Notes: generated by a model from the sequence alone, not told the origin. Counted from the first letter of the stretch, positions 1-13,210 are shown. The stretch is DNA of 64,000 nucleotides from Owenia fusiformis (GCA_903813345.2 CAIIXF020000005.1:10855375-10919374); one strand, 5' to 3'. A program made the numbers and translations.

Positions 1-454
1 GACAACTGAAATGCTTGTGGCATATGTCACACCAATGTGGCCTAACAAATCAAATGCATGCCTTGTGGCATCCACAAAATAAACGTTATTTCATAGTGTG
101 GCACACCTTTTTCATGTGGCATAAATGACACAAAATCAGAGTTCCATATACCAGATAAATATATGTACATTTGTATATGGAATATATCAGTGCTGCATAT
201 TCCAGATAAAGCATTCTGCATTTTGGTATGACACGGACTAATATGGGTGTCTGTGCTTTATCCCAATACACTGTGTTTGGGGCATGATTAGAAGAATCCA
301 GTTCAGTTCTGGATATAACAGGCAAGCTTTCAAGACCACTGACTAGATTTATGATGCCATGGTGTAACGATTACTAATTAAGAGAAGATGAACTTCGTTT
401 AAGAGATTTAGTGATAACATGACATATAATCATTATGCTTGTTATACAAAACTA

Positions 455-749
455 TGTAATATTGGCATCATTACATGTAACATTGGCATCGATACATGTA
501 ACATTGGCATATGTACATGTAACATTGGCATCATTACATATAAGAATGACATCAGTACATGTAACATTGGCATCATTACATGTAACATTGACATATGTAC
601 ATGTAACATTGGCATCCTTACATATAAGAATGACATCAGTACATGCTACATTGGCATTATTGCATGTAACATTGGCATCATTGCATGTAACATTGACATC
701 ATTTCATGGAACACTGTCATAATTACATATAACATTGGTATCATTACTA
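455..749. repeat. 21-bp tandem repeat (minisatellite), ~14 copies
   Basis: Diverged 21-bp units on the pattern TTACATGTAACATTGGCATCA. A variant block beginning TAAGAATGAC recurs exactly 84 bp apart (541 and 625), i.e. every fourth unit, so a local higher-order repeat exists. Because 21 is divisible by 3, several frames stay open on both strands and give seven-residue repeat peptides; there is no sign these are genes. Confidence 0.9.
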
Positions 750-1291
750 ACTACTTACAAAATATGTCAAATTTCATTTGACCATGATGCATCTATAAAT
801 GTGAGCGTTTACCAAACATTCATCTATAAAGACTCCAATGCGAAGAGGGACAACGTTTTGGCAAATTATGAGACTCTGAGTGATAATAAATGAAATATCC
901 TAAAAACTTGAAAAACATAGAATGAAGTAAAACACTTGAATAAAATATTTCAAAATAGGTAAGACTACGTACACACTGAAACATTTTCGAAATTAAAGGT
1001 TGCTTTTTTGTTGCTGGATAATGAATGTCTAAACGGCCTGTAACGATGTCCATTAAAACATATTAATGTATTGGACCCAGTCACGCGCATGTGTCATACA
1101 CATGACAAAAGCATTTGCATCTTCAAATGATCTATCACAGAAAACCATTAGTAGTATCAGTCCTTCAATTTGAACCCACATTGTATTTTTATATCCTAAT
1201 CTTATCTTCGCCCATATCTATATAGTCTATTTAGTATCACGAATCATGACTTGTCTCATATGCATAACATCAATTTGGAAGAATAAGTACA

Positions 1292-1821
1292 TACAGGGTG
1301 AGAAAACAGTCTATTCGTGAGACAACTGCGATTTTACAGAGACACCACTTATGGAACATAAATACATACATGAAGGCATAGGATGTGAAAATTGTTTCAA
1401 GACAAAATCTGAAAATGGCTTTTATCTCAATTGCCAGACATATTTTAGAAATTAAGATGTATGTGCCTTAAATCAAGTGTAAAATAAAGTATAAGTCTTC
1501 TTAATCAAATCTTAAAAATCACATTCTTCAACTGGTGATACAAATGTAAATACTGGTGTATACAATGTACGTATCAATGAAATATGAATAAATTTTTCAT
1601 AAAAGTACAACATTTGGTTTTTCGAAATCAGTTGTTCGCAATTCAATGAATTGATCGCACATTTTGAAATCCACACAGATTTGTTAAAAATGTTAAAAAA
1701 TGATGAGATCTGTTTTACACAATGCTCATTTATCCCTCACATTTGTTTATATTTTGAAGTAAATGAATAGATGCAATTGGATAAAGAACCAGACCTCTCA
1801 GTTTTGTTGACCCACCCTGTA
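1292..1821. mobile_element. TA-flanked mariner-type MITE (526 bp)
   Basis: Begins CAGGGTGAGAAAACAG at 1294 and ends with the inverted counterpart ...GACCCACCCTG at 1819, directly flanked by TA on both sides (1292-1293, 1820-1821). TA target duplication and CAGGGTG ends are typical of Tc1/mariner derivatives. The inverted repeat is perfect for only the first 7 bases and then degenerate. No transposase-like frame inside, so non-autonomous. Confidence 0.65.
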
Positions 1822-3244
1822 CTTACTTTAATGTTTGGTTCATTATGCTATGTTTTTACATAAGAAAAACACATGTGATTAATGTTATATAACATCATGT
1901 ACAGATACACGTTGATATAAAATGACATAAGGAAAATAATGAATCGTGATGCCAACGTTTTACAGATTTATATAAGGTGTTACAATACCAAATTTAAACT
2001 ACAGAATGATTAGCCAAAATACCCAAATACCCAATTATTCAACCAGTATCGGAATAAGCCGACGTTTATGCGCTGTTACTGAATCCAATGTGTTGAATGC
2101 GACTGCGAACTCAATTTTACAAAGATTATTGTTTCTTATATTTTTGTCATATTCTATACAATGGTGTTCTTTCATATACAATACACTACTGTTAATCTGT
2201 GAAAGACAAAGTGGTCTTCGGAAATCACAATGGGTTTCGGAAACGATAGCTATAACGATAGCGTTTCGGTTGCATAAGGACATCTTCAATATCTCTAACA
2301 GCTGAACAGCGGTGTATATTAATATTACTTACAACACTAATGAAGTGTGGTTTGATAAATCTCCTGTATCAAATTCCAATATCAGTTATTAGAAGAGATA
2401 CTTCAAATTGCCATTTAATGGACAGTAATTAAATATCATAAGATACAAAGACGTTTAAAAGTTCCAATCTACTAAAGGGCTGGCCTGAAATTGTCGCTCA
2501 ATTAGACCCACATCACATTCCTCTCTAAGGAAACCTTATATCTAGAAATTATAATATACCATTGGAAGGTTTGCTTGACTACGTGAAAATGTTTACGTTG
2601 TTAATTTTACTCAAATGTTTAATTTTGCATAATCTTTTCTAGCATTGACCTCGGTCAATTCAGATTTCTTAATAATACATGTAATACGTCTGGTTTTCGT
2701 TCATTTTGACAAAATCTGCTGGTTCAAGATGCACTGTAAATACTTCAGATGATTAACCCCAATCGAGTTATCTTTCCAGAGTATATTATAGACCAGTTTA
2801 ACGTGGGTGAGTTTAGGAAAAATTAAGCCTTTCTTGGCCAGCCCTACATTTAACATTTCTTATTTTGACCAATATTAACCCAAGATTAATTATGTTTAAG
2901 GAATTAAAGGACCATAAAGATGAAAATGATAAATGAATTTTATGTAGGTAGTTTTTGAACGCCCTCGTGCCATGCTTATTATCACATTATTTGAGACGTT
3001 GGTCTCCACACGTCAACATGAAAAGACGTTTTTAAATTACATGAATAAACATGTAATTACATGCCCTATGTGATCACACTGCGTTATTTAGACACTATTT
3101 GAGTGTATGATAAGTATGCACTCATCTGCTAATATAACCACACCAGTATCTAAAATAAATACTAAAAATCATCTTAATCGAATTCAACGTAAATAAAACA
3201 TAACACTATCGTATCATTTGACCTATATTTGGCATTGATTTAGG
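1822..3244. other. Intergenic, downstream of the GPCR; nothing recognised
   Basis: AT-rich sequence with short chance frames only. Because the receptor is on the minus strand, this side contains its 3' UTR, but I could not place a polyadenylation signal close to the stop with confidence. Confidence 0.5.
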
Positions 3245-4726
3245 TCAAGTCTTAAGCCTTACGATCATATGCTTTTTGGCATCTTCTGATGTACCAGAAT
3301 TTGTTGAAGTGGAGTTTTCTAAAAAGTTAACCACTTCGTCCTTTTGTGTATACATGGCTGAAACAACTGATGCTCTGTTGCTGTCGAGAACGTACTCCAA
3401 TAGACCCGAAGGCATGGCTGATCCCCTCCGATGGCCATTAACGCAACCGTTTGTTGTACATGTCTTATATCCTTTCGTTGGTTTAAGTTTATGTGGGCCA
3501 TACTTCGAACATACTGTTTTGCAACATTGGCAGACACAAAAACGTAGAAGCTTTTTATACGCTAGTCTATAATCCCTCTGTAAAAATGCATACACGCACG
3601 GATTGAAACAACTATTCACGTATCCTAGCCATGTAATAAATGATTCCGCTGCCGGTGGGAGATAACACGAAGGGCAAAATGGCATGATAATGTACATTAG
3701 GAAAAATGGAAGCCAACAAAAGCAAAATAAGCCCATAAGTATGCCCAATGTCTTGATTGCCTTTGAGTCCCTTCGTATCTTTCTCGATCGTTTTTTATGC
3801 TTCTTAGCCTCGTAAAAACTCGTACCTGTTGAATCGTACATACTCTTCTGACTGCTAAACGAGTTTTCGAGTTTCCTAATTTCACGAGCCTGTCTCATGG
3901 CAATACGAAATATTGTTATATAAGCGAAAATCATAATTATTAAAGGCACATAGAACGAGGTCATCGATGATATAACTGCATAGACCCTGTTGACATTGAG
4001 CATACATACAGGATTGTCAGTATAGAGGTTCACACTGTGATCGGAGAACCATCCGAGAAAAATTGGCATGAATGATATTGTGACACTGCAAACCCATACG
4101 ATCGTTATAAACACACAGGCTCTTTTTCTTGACATACGTACAGAATATTTCAGAGGGTCGGTGATTGCAAAGTATCTGTCAAGACTTATGACGCATAAAT
4201 GTAAAATGGATGCCGTGCAACACATGACGTCACACGATATCCAAAAATAGCAAAATATCCATCCGAAACTCCACTGACCGTAAATTTCCTTTATAATAGA
4301 GTGTGGCATAACTAAAAGAGCAACGGTTATATCTGCCACTGCAAGGCTACATACAAAATAATTCGTGACTGTTCGTAACCGTCTAAACTTAGCAATCGCT
4401 GTTATGACTAAAATATTTCCAAATAGTGTCAGTAGGAGAATACAGCTTAACAGACCACCGACGATAACATTCCTTGTTGTAAAGTAAACCGGTGTTGTGG
4501 AATTTGAATTTTCCCCATTCCTGGGATCAATGGCGGTCAAGTTTTCATTGAGAGATATATTCTCCAACCAAGGACTATTCGAGTAGTTATCCAATGCTTT
4601 CCTTGCAAAGTCTAAGGAGCCTTCTTCCATACTGCTTTTGTTACGCCATAATGGTCGGCCATGTGTGTTTGGTACGTTCAGAATTATACTCATTAAACTG
4701 TTTCCTAAGACACCTGCTTCCTCCAA
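3245..4726 (-). CDS. Beta-adrenergic-like biogenic amine GPCR, probably beta-type octopamine receptor
   Basis: A 493-residue uninterrupted frame encodes a complete class A GPCR of the plasma membrane, probably Gs-coupled. Visible landmarks: a ~80-residue extracellular N-terminus with five N-glycosylation sequons (N29, N47, N56, N62, N75); TM1 GN at 103-104; TM2 D132; conserved disulphide cysteines C159 and C241; TM3 amine-binding D166; DRY at 183-185; TM4 W211 followed by PIFLGW (221-226), typical of beta-type octopamine receptors; TM5 serines S253, S254, S257 before P261, which contact catechol or phenol hydroxyls in the family; TM6 CWLPFF (337-342); TM7 ITWLGYVNS then NPCVY (375-379). A cysteine cluster (397-406) after helix 8 may be palmitoylated. 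The third loop (~275-325) is basic and moderately long; the C-tail is long. No intron lies in the coding region. The first ATG was chosen because the frame is open from there; M12 and M33 are alternatives. The amine-GPCR call is very secure. Octopamine rather than D1-like dopamine, 5-HT4/7 or adrenergic ligand is an inference from motif resemblance. Confidence 0.93.
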   Translation of the reverse strand: MEEAGVLGNSLMSIILNVPNTHGRPLWRNKSSMEEGSLDFARKALDNYSNSPWLENISLNENLTAIDPRNGENSNSTTPVYFTTRNVIVGGLLSCILLLTLFGNILVITAIAKFRRLRTVTNYFVCSLAVADITVALLVMPHSIIKEIYGQWSFGWIFCYFWISCDVMCCTASILHLCVISLDRYFAITDPLKYSVRMSRKRACVFITIVWVCSVTISFMPIFLGWFSDHSVNLYTDNPVCMLNVNRVYAVISSMTSFYVPLIIMIFAYITIFRIAMRQAREIRKLENSFSSQKSMYDSTGTSFYEAKKHKKRSRKIRRDSKAIKTLGILMGLFCFCWLPFFLMYIIMPFCPSCYLPPAAESFITWLGYVNSCFNPCVYAFLQRDYRLAYKKLLRFCVCQCCKTVCSKYGPHKLKPTKGYKTCTTNGCVNGHRRGSAMPSGLLEYVLDSNRASVVSAMYTQKDEVVNFLENSTSTNSGTSEDAKKHMIVRLKT

Positions 4727-6080
4727 CAGAGCACTATGCTACGAGAAACTTCATAAGATTTTCACAATACATCCTATTTATCATTACTTGATGAATTTTC
4801 CAAAGAGCTATTTTATTCTTATTTAGAATGGTAATTTCCTAAGCCTGTTCTCAATCATCTAGAATTTTCAATGTCGATTTCGCCAAGTTCAATTTGCATA
4901 GACTCCTTCACATCATTTGTTTGTACTTTCTCCATGGTAAATCCCATAATAGAACTCTGCAGCATTATTACATATCCGTTTTTATTGACAAATGGGAATA
5001 CGATCATGCCTTTATCCCAGCCGCTTATCGAGTCCAAATATGTCCCAATGGTTTAGCAGCTTCGGTGCAATAGATCGTGATAACCGTAGCCTGGAAGTAG
5101 AAGACACGTAATTATTCACAAAATAGTAGTTTACGGAAATTACGGTATAAAAAGAGTGGTAACGTACCCAACAAAGACAAATGGCTCAATCATTGAGCTG
5201 TGACAACACGTACAAGTTTGATCAATCTACCTTTGCCATTTACAAAACTGTACCAACAAGAAATATATAACAACCTACCATTTATACCACGATTCAGTGA
5301 GATAAAGTTCATGAAATAATGAATATTTGCTGTGAACTTCAAAATCAGTTTAGTAATGGCAGTGGCAAAAGGCACAAACATCAGTTTAATTTACACTTTG
5401 CAGTTCAGTGCCAATAATTGCAATGATTCTGTTGCGTATATAAGGGTGTTATCTAAGGTGAGCTTCAATTAAAGTGATTTCATATGCTGCCTATGCTGGG
5501 TTTGCCAGGATCGAAATCCCAGCGAAAAATTATATATTTTGTTCTAAGTGACTGACCCCCGTTGAAATGCAGACACCTGAACATATGATTACGTTAACCA
5601 ACTGTGAAAACACATTTTACTTAGACGGGATTCACGAATACCATAACAATTGATTAACAATAACATCCGAGCAGCCTTTAGCATTGAGTTCAAAATGCAC
5701 AACCCTTTTCAGGAGTTTAACTACTTTAGAACTGGCGAGTCGTAAATCTAAATTTCTAAAAGGATGTGTAAGCATTACAAGCACTCGAGGCCTTTTGCTA
5801 CAAACTTTAAAGAGTTAAAACCTCATTTTGTTTACCATTATTTTAGATCCAAGTTTTATAGCAATTTCCTATCAAATGTGTCTACAAGAATTCACTTACT
5901 TTGATATAGTCACAAATTCAAATATATATATATAGTTCTGCATAACCAATAACGTTTTCACACTTTAACAACTGCATTAATGCCCTTTGCATTCGTTCGA
6001 CTTCACTTCTTAAAACAGAGCTTCATCTTCGTAGTTTATAACTCGATTGCGTGCATTAAATTTTAAATAAACTGCATTAA
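4727..6080. other. Upstream side of the GPCR (5' UTR/promoter side); no site resolved
   Basis: This interval precedes the receptor start on the minus strand, so promoter and non-coding 5' exons could be here or further right. I see no convincing TATA box, initiator or coding exon. A short hairpin-forming motif at 5495-5525 is not a tRNA T-arm. Confidence 0.4.
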
Positions 6081-6666
6081 ATTTTAAATAACCTAGTGTT
6101 TGTTTTTATACACCTAATATTAATAATACTCACTAGAGCTCGCTTTGAATAATAACGGCATTTATTTCAAAATAACCATAATGGAGGTTATCTTCACACT
6201 GCTAATGTTTAAAATACTCACGAGAGTTCGCTTTAATAACGACATTTAATTTCAAATAACCAATATAGTGTTTATTTTCACACTGCTAATATTTAAAATA
6301 CTAACTAGAATTCGCTTTAATAACAATAGGAATTATTTTCACACTGCTAATGTTCGAAATATTCACTAGAATTCGCTTTAATAACAATAGGATTTACTTT
6401 CACAATGCTAATGTTTAAACTATTCACTAGAGTTCGCTTTAATAACAACGGGATTTACTTTCACACTGCTAATGTTAAAAATATTCACTAGAATTCGCTT
6501 TAATAACAATAGGATTTACTTTCACAATGCTAATGTTTAAACTATTCACTAGAGTTCGCTTTAATAACAACGGGATTTACTTTCACACTGCTAATGTTAA
6601 AAATATTCACTAGAATTCGCTTTAATATCAATAGGATTTACTTTCACGCTGCTAATGTTCAAAATA
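6081..6666. repeat. 61-bp tandem repeat, ~8-9 diverged copies
   Basis: Units contain TTCACACTGCTAATG, TATTCACTAGAATTCGC and TTTAATAACAATAGG in order. Left copies are longer and more diverged; right copies are exactly 61 bp. A two-unit block is itself duplicated: TTCACAATGCTAATG recurs at 6399 and 6521, 122 bp apart, which points to recent expansion by dimers. Confidence 0.85.
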
Positions 6667-6784
6667 TTCAATATGGTTTAATTCTACACTCGTTGGACAG
6701 AATGTCAGTACAAATGCACTCGCCTTCGGTTCATGCTTTGTACGACATTTTGTCCAACCCGTGCTGAATTTCACATTGAATGGC
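6667..6784. repeat. Hairpin element (~118 bp) next to the 61-bp array
   Basis: Near-perfect inverted repeat with core arms 6692-6714 and 6737-6758 (GTTGGACA...GTACAAA against TTTGTAC...TGTCCAAC). Weaker pairing extends the arms to ATTCAAT at the left and ATTGAAT at the right. Short MITE-like foldback unit without coding capacity. Confidence 0.7.
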
Positions 6785-8781
6785 CTATCATTATTTATTC
6801 CTTAAATATTGAACCGTATACCGCACCTTTTCGATTTATTTCAATCTAAAACCATATTCTATTTCATTATTCGCTTCATTTGCTGGAACATAATCTAAAG
6901 CATACTGGATTTACTGATTAAACCCTAGGAAGTACAAGATGCATGGGGCCAACATATGTTTTTATATAAAAGAAAAGTGAAAATTATGTTGGGGTAGGTC
7001 CAGAAGTATAGTCTGTCCAACAGTGATGACATATTCTATATTAAATTCATTCACGCTCGGCGTATAATAATCATACATACGACAGTTAACCCCTGCTACG
7101 GATGCTCTCTAGCAGTCATTCAGTTGGCAGGGTCGTCGTAAATCCCCGGATGATCAACCAGTTGATGATAATCCATGTAAAATATATACATTAAATATTC
7201 AAGGTTATATTTGTAAGTGATAACATGTATTTAAAATAAATAAACAGAAAGATGACCTGGCTGTAACATTGAGTTAATCAAGTTCGCAAGCAATCACTTG
7301 AGGAAAGAATGGTACTCAAACAATAGCGAGGTTTTAGTACAATATGTATGATGTGGGTACTTGAATCTTTTCGTGGTTGGGGTAATTGAATGTTATTGAT
7401 GAGTATAAGATAAATCCAATCATTATAACAGCTTTCTTTATTTAATAAAACACAGAACAATCGATGTATATGCATGGTCGATGTTAAATCACTTTCTTGA
7501 AGATCCTACAATTGGATCACATTCAAATCGATATTATCCTTGGTGATGTGATACGAACAGAACATACACTGTCCTTATATATCTAGTATCTCCCACGCAA
7601 AACATAGAATCACTTTTATGAATCCCGACGCATTGTGCCCATAATAACGATACAGAAGCATTTCAGGAAGCGCAGATCACTGACCCATTGATCGACTGAA
7701 CATTGCCATGCAAAACAATTCCCATATTGTCAATTTGTTGATTTGTATTTAGATAACTTCTTGGAATATGCTATATATCATAGGATAGGCATCAGGTGCT
7801 ACTGATTGTATTCACTTAACCCTCTGGGACAGAATGCCAACTCTCCCAACAACCAACAAGAGTGATAAAGTTGAACAGCCTACAGACAATGCTTCCTAAT
7901 TAACAGAGCCCCATATGTTTGAATCAATTTGAGGAATGTTAATTTGTATTGGAACGGTCGTTAATTCACTGGTTTGATTTTGGTCGTTGTCTAAACAGTT
8001 CAGTCGTTCAGTTAGGAAAATTAAACCCTATTATTGCATTGATATAATGCTTTTATGAAGATTAATAATAATCATTTTATATTCAACTGAGCAAGAAACA
8101 TGATATATTCCTTTATTAGGGATTTGTAATGATTGAACTACTTTTATAAAAAAAACTCTATAATAAATGAGACTCGGTTTGCTATTGACCAAAAGTTCGT
8201 TGACCATGACAAAGAACGATAACCAATTGAGTATAGGATTTTAAAACCAATAATGGAGAAATAAAACAACGCAACGATTAGACTGAAAAGAAAAAAAATC
8301 GAGGCACTTAAAGTACATGTAGCCCAACAATAACAAGCAATATGGAGCTTTTCAACTGACTCATGATCTATCTTCATACCATAAAAATACAACCATCTTT
8401 CATTCTCAAAATTCACACGTGCAAAATTAAATTACTTATAACACCACCACCTGTTTAGAAAAAACACAGCAATATAAACACCGTTGCTAAGAGTAGGCCA
8501 ACCTATGAATCTTCTACATAATTCGCAGTGGTGGCGTAACAATGGAGTTTTTATGTATGAGCCAGGCCACAGGAAAAGGGGTCTTATGACAGATTTTTTC
8601 AATATTCTGATTTTTTGTTTATCTTAAAACGCACAAAGAGGTCTTTCAAATGAGCCATGGCTTATGTAACAATTTCCCCTTGCATGTATGGACCAAAACG
8701 TCGGATTTGAATTTAGCACATTTCCCTCTTAATCTTGGACAAATTTTTGGCTCTGTACCACAATTTTAATTTTTGTGATAA
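6785..8781. other. Non-coding stretch, nothing recognised
   Basis: AT-rich sequence with only short chance frames. The frame at 8144-8416 (minus) encodes a hydrophobic peptide, but codon content and the lack of splice context do not support a gene. Confidence 0.4.
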
Positions 8782-8842
8782 GATACATAGGAGCCTGCAG
8801 GCCATAGGAAAAGTTCATATGGCCTGCAGGCTCGTATGTATC
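8782..8842. repeat. 24-bp-arm hairpin, one mismatch
   Basis: Arms 8782-8805 and 8819-8842 are inverted complements with one mismatch, separated by a 13-base loop. The arm reads GATACATAGGAGCCTGCAGG and continues GCCAT. It is GC-richer than its surroundings and contains a PstI-like CTGCAG in each arm. Confidence 0.85.
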
Positions 8843-11330
8843 AATGTATATCATACGAAACATCGATAAGAGGAATTACCAAAGCTCATCATAAATGGAC
8901 AACCTCTATGTATAATCTAAACATTACACATCAGGAAATTTACAATTCTACAAAAGTTTACAAAACTCACAATCATAGGAAACCCAATAAGAGAAGAGTG
9001 ATTGGCATGGTACTTGGATCAGTGATGATTCGCTTGGCTTTATCAATAAAATACCTTTAACACTTTGAAAAGGAAGTGAAGTTCAACCAATCGGAAGTGC
9101 CCTAAGCGCTTCTCTACACATCCCTACTCCTTTACCATGCATGCTAATATTATTATTGGTTGCAAAATATTATTTACTTTGAATATTTTGTTGTTGAACC
9201 AGAATTGTTCAATAAATTCCGCTTGAAACATCTCACTTTCTTTCATTCTGCTTTAATGAACTGTGAAAGAAACCTTTCCTCTGCGGAATATATCGACTCG
9301 AAGTTCATTTTCACTGGAACCTTTCCGATAGATTGTAGCTGAGGCATGAATGGCTGAGTAAAAGGGATCGAAGCTTGTTTCTTCAGATGGTTGCTTTGAA
9401 TGATTCCGATTTATGAACCATGTTGGTTTTGTGAATGGATGTCGATTGTCGAACCTATTGGATAATGCCCCACATTATGTTACAGGTCTAAATACTCATA
9501 ATTATATGGATATATGCTATTTTATTCACATATTTATTGTGAAGACTATTTGAAACAATACCGTTCTTGTATTGTTTTTCCACACTTACATGCCTGTTTT
9601 ACACACATTCATGATAATTCATGAAATTACTTTTCAATAGTTATGTGAAAATAATATAGTAAATGAAATATAGTATTCATGACAATAACCTCATACAGGG
9701 TGGGCAAAAAGTTTGCTTCTCCAATTTGACGTCTCCGGGTTAAAACATGCTATGTGTTGTATCAATTTCTTTGATTTCGGTGAAATGCAGTGAAATCTTT
9801 GGTATTCTCGGTTTCATGTATAAAAGTGATATCATTCTGTTAATGTTCATATAAAACTTCGTATGATACATCATTTAAAGCAAATTTGATTTTGAACAAG
9901 ATGGTACCATATTGTAAATATTTTAGAAAAATTGTGTTCCTATTTATGTATGACCATGATTTTATACATCAAATTATGGCAATGGGTGAATTGTTAAGGC
10001 AGATATGAAATGACTTAATATGCATATTCAGCTGTATTTTGAGTGACAAGTCAAAACATAAGCCAATACCGTGTTACTGCTTAATTTAAGTATGTCGGGA
10101 AATGTAAGTGGAATCTGCTTTAAGCAAATTGCAACGATCCATACCGTGTATATTCTCTTTGTCAACAATGTCACGGATGTCACGGATTCTTGGCTGGATT
10201 TCGCTCTGTTTAACCAGTGTCGATTGTTAAAAATACAATTGAAAGCCAAGAGTAACAATAAGTCCAAACTTGATTGTTTAATGTGTTGTTCAGATATCAT
10301 ATTAACAACGGACAACAACAGTTCAAAGCCAATAGATTAAGCTATGCTTTACTTACCGTTCACTAAATTATTTATATAACGAAAAAGTTAGGCAAATTCA
10401 TCCTAACAAAGGTATGTTTATGTATTGATATCAACTTTATATGTTTCGAATAAGTAACAATGTTAATCCCTCATTTCCGTTTTATTCTATATTTCAATGA
10501 TGATGTAATAATCAGAATAGTAATTAAGGTATTTCCGAGAACCACTATGTTTGATTTTTTAACTCATGTAACAAAGTTGGACAAAAGATTAAAAGAAGAT
10601 TTTATATGACAACACTGAATAGAAAGGTTATCAAAAAATACTGAATACATATGGCCTAAAAGTAAAAATATCATTGCTCCTATGCAAAACAAAAGAGCCA
10701 TCATTTGCTGTTGTATAATCACCTTAATAAATATGTAAGCACAAATGCCAAAAGAAAAGGACCAAAAACTCTAAAAATAACTAGCAAGAAAAGCAAACTT
10801 TAAGTGTAAACCTGTCATAAGAAGAATAGACCCTACATATCCCAAATCCATGATCTATCATGAAAAGAAAAAATATCTAACATCCCCATTCTCCCTCTAT
10901 TCGAGGACCAATATCACAATCCAAGACCAAAACACCAAGGGACATTTCATTTCATGTTTTTAAATGGAATTCATCCCTAAATAAATAGCAGTTGCAATAA
11001 ACCATATTGCTAATTTATTTGGAATTATTAATAGAGATCAAATCTTCAGAGAATAGTGTTTTTTCCATAAACATCTAGATGACACGAATTTATTACAAAG
11101 GTACTACCAAGAGGCGCTATATCAAGCGAAGAACCACAAATAGAACACTAGCGAACATCTAGCAAATGCATCAAACTATGATATTAATTTCAAGCAGAGT
11201 CCTGTTGATATTTATTGCAACAAGAAAACAACCAGCGAAAAGGGCAACATTTAAATAAATACACGCACACGGGTATACCGAGGTGTAGCAAACCTTAACG
11301 AACATCCAATACTCGTAAATGTCAGGGGAC
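8843..11330. other. Non-coding stretch; one mariner-like end
   Basis: At 9696 the sequence ATACAGGGTGGGCAAAAAG looks like one end of a mariner-type element, but no matching inverted end was found nearby. Nothing else recognised. Confidence 0.35.
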
Positions 11331-11690
11331 CACTATATAACACCTTTTAGCACCACAATACACACAAGAAATAAATACATCTCATCGACCACTTTTTAGC
11401 ACCACTATACACATAAGAAATAAATAATCTAATCAACCACCTTTTTAGCACAACAATACACACAAGAAATAAATACATCTCATCGACCACTTTTTAGCAC
11501 CACAATACACACATGAAATAAAATTCGCCTCATCAACTATTTATAGCGCAAAACAATACACGCAATTGCAAGAAATAAATAATCTCATCAACCACTTATA
11601 TAGCACAACAATACACACATGAAATAAAATTCGCCTCATCAACTATTTCGCAAAACAATACACATATGAAATAAATTACCATATCAACAA
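11331..11690. repeat. ~57-60-bp diverged tandem repeat, ~6 copies
   Basis: Repeated blocks with CACTTTTTAGCACCAC, AATACACACAAG and AAATAAATA...CTCATC in fixed order. Unit length varies a little by small indels. Copies near 11515 and 11620 share the variant ATGAAATAAAATTCGCC, so a two-unit period is present at the right. Confidence 0.8.
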
Positions 11691-13140
11691 CCAATGAAAA
11701 CGGCAATTATGGACTCTGTAGTTAAAATATTCACGAAGTGTTCAATCCCACGCAGATTGGCAAAATCTATGCCTCGATGTTTAGTGTAGCACTTTTAATG
11801 GTTGTTTTGTTTGGCTATGTTTAGCATAACATACCTTTCCAAAGGATCCTTCCCAATCCCAATCAGTGTTCATTCCATACTTCCTGCATAGCTATCAGAT
11901 AGTGAGAAAACGGGTATAAAGTAAAAATAATTTCTATGTTTAGACCGTCAGGTGTGAGGCACACATCTCAAGGCCTCGATGTATGGCATAACACATCGTG
12001 TGGATTAAATTACGAGGAGTTAATAAAATGCGTGTGTTTAAAAAATATGTAATAAAGGATTATCCCCATTGTAACACTTTTGACTCCAAGTCTTTATTTC
12101 ACCAATAGTTAACTGATTTGATAAGTAAATACCACATGCATATGGACTTTCTCTCGCCAAATAAATTTTAGGGGCTTCAGTTTTAATAGAAATTACAATA
12201 ATAGAAATCGCATTAGGGACAACTAGAAGGCATTATTGAAAGAATGGATTTGAACGGAGAGCTTAATCAGCGCTGTAATCAGACCGAAGAGATACAGACA
12301 TAATTAGTCAACCAAACGTCTAAAAGCAACATTTTGCATAAATATCGACATAACGATATTTCTCTTGCTGAAACTACGATTATGTATTCTGACAAAAAGA
12401 TTTAAGTTGAAGGATCGCATCCACTTGGCCTTTGAATGTTTCGTTCTTTTCAGTATAACAGACTTGATGCAAAATTAATTCTTATGAGGGATTCTTAAGC
12501 AAATGGGCATTTCCAGCTTGGATAGCTCTTTAAATTTCAATATTGTGTGGTATGTATTGGGTGTCCCAAAAAGTGAACCAATTTTGACAAATATTTACTC
12601 AGCAATGGAAGAACCAATTTTTTAAAAGAATACTGGGTAACTTGGGTACCACCAACAAACCTGCAACATATATAGACGATCTGTCACAAATTATTCTCAA
12701 ATTGTCAAATTGCAAATAGAAATTTCCGATCCAACTTTAATATGTAACTCTTTAACTTTCAATATTTTGTGGATACTAAATAACCTTGCAACAATATCAG
12801 AGGCCTTGTTTTATTACATATCTAATCCAGGATCTAAACGCCATGACAAACTCAACGATCCATTTCTGTTATGACAGGGACTTAGTTTTCAAGTCCTCTT
12901 ATATGTTCTGAGTTTATTAAATTTCATTTTGCATTTGTAACACGGTGATGAATGTTGACACCAAGCTCCTTGAAAAGATATGCTGTTACTTAACCGTCCA
13001 CTCAGTATCATGTTAACATATATTTTAACATTGGTATTATAAGAGAGATTGGTTGAATTGCTTTTGACATTGGCAAAGTTTAAAGGGTCAGGAAGTACAT
13101 GTATCTAGGTTACGAAACCAGTCATAGATTTCTCCTGATG
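11691..13140. other. Non-coding stretch; one mariner-like end
   Basis: At 12558 the string TGGGTGTCCCAAAAAG resembles a mariner-type terminal motif without a partner. Otherwise no gene or structured element recognised. Confidence 0.35.
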
Positions 13141-13210
13141 TATTGTATTGTATTGTATTGTATTGTATTGTATTGTATTGTATTGTATTGTATTGTATTG
13201 TATTGTATTG
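13141..13210. repeat. (TATTG)14 microsatellite
   Basis: Fourteen uninterrupted TATTG units. The perfect purity suggests a polymorphic locus. Confidence 0.98.

Noticed and set aside
5495-5530. tRNA-like B box near GGATCGAAATCCC
   Set aside because: No A box or cloverleaf can be drawn; it is just a small hairpin.
9690-9800. Complete mariner element from the CAGGGTGGGCAAAAAG end
   Set aside because: No inverted partner end was found within several kilobases.
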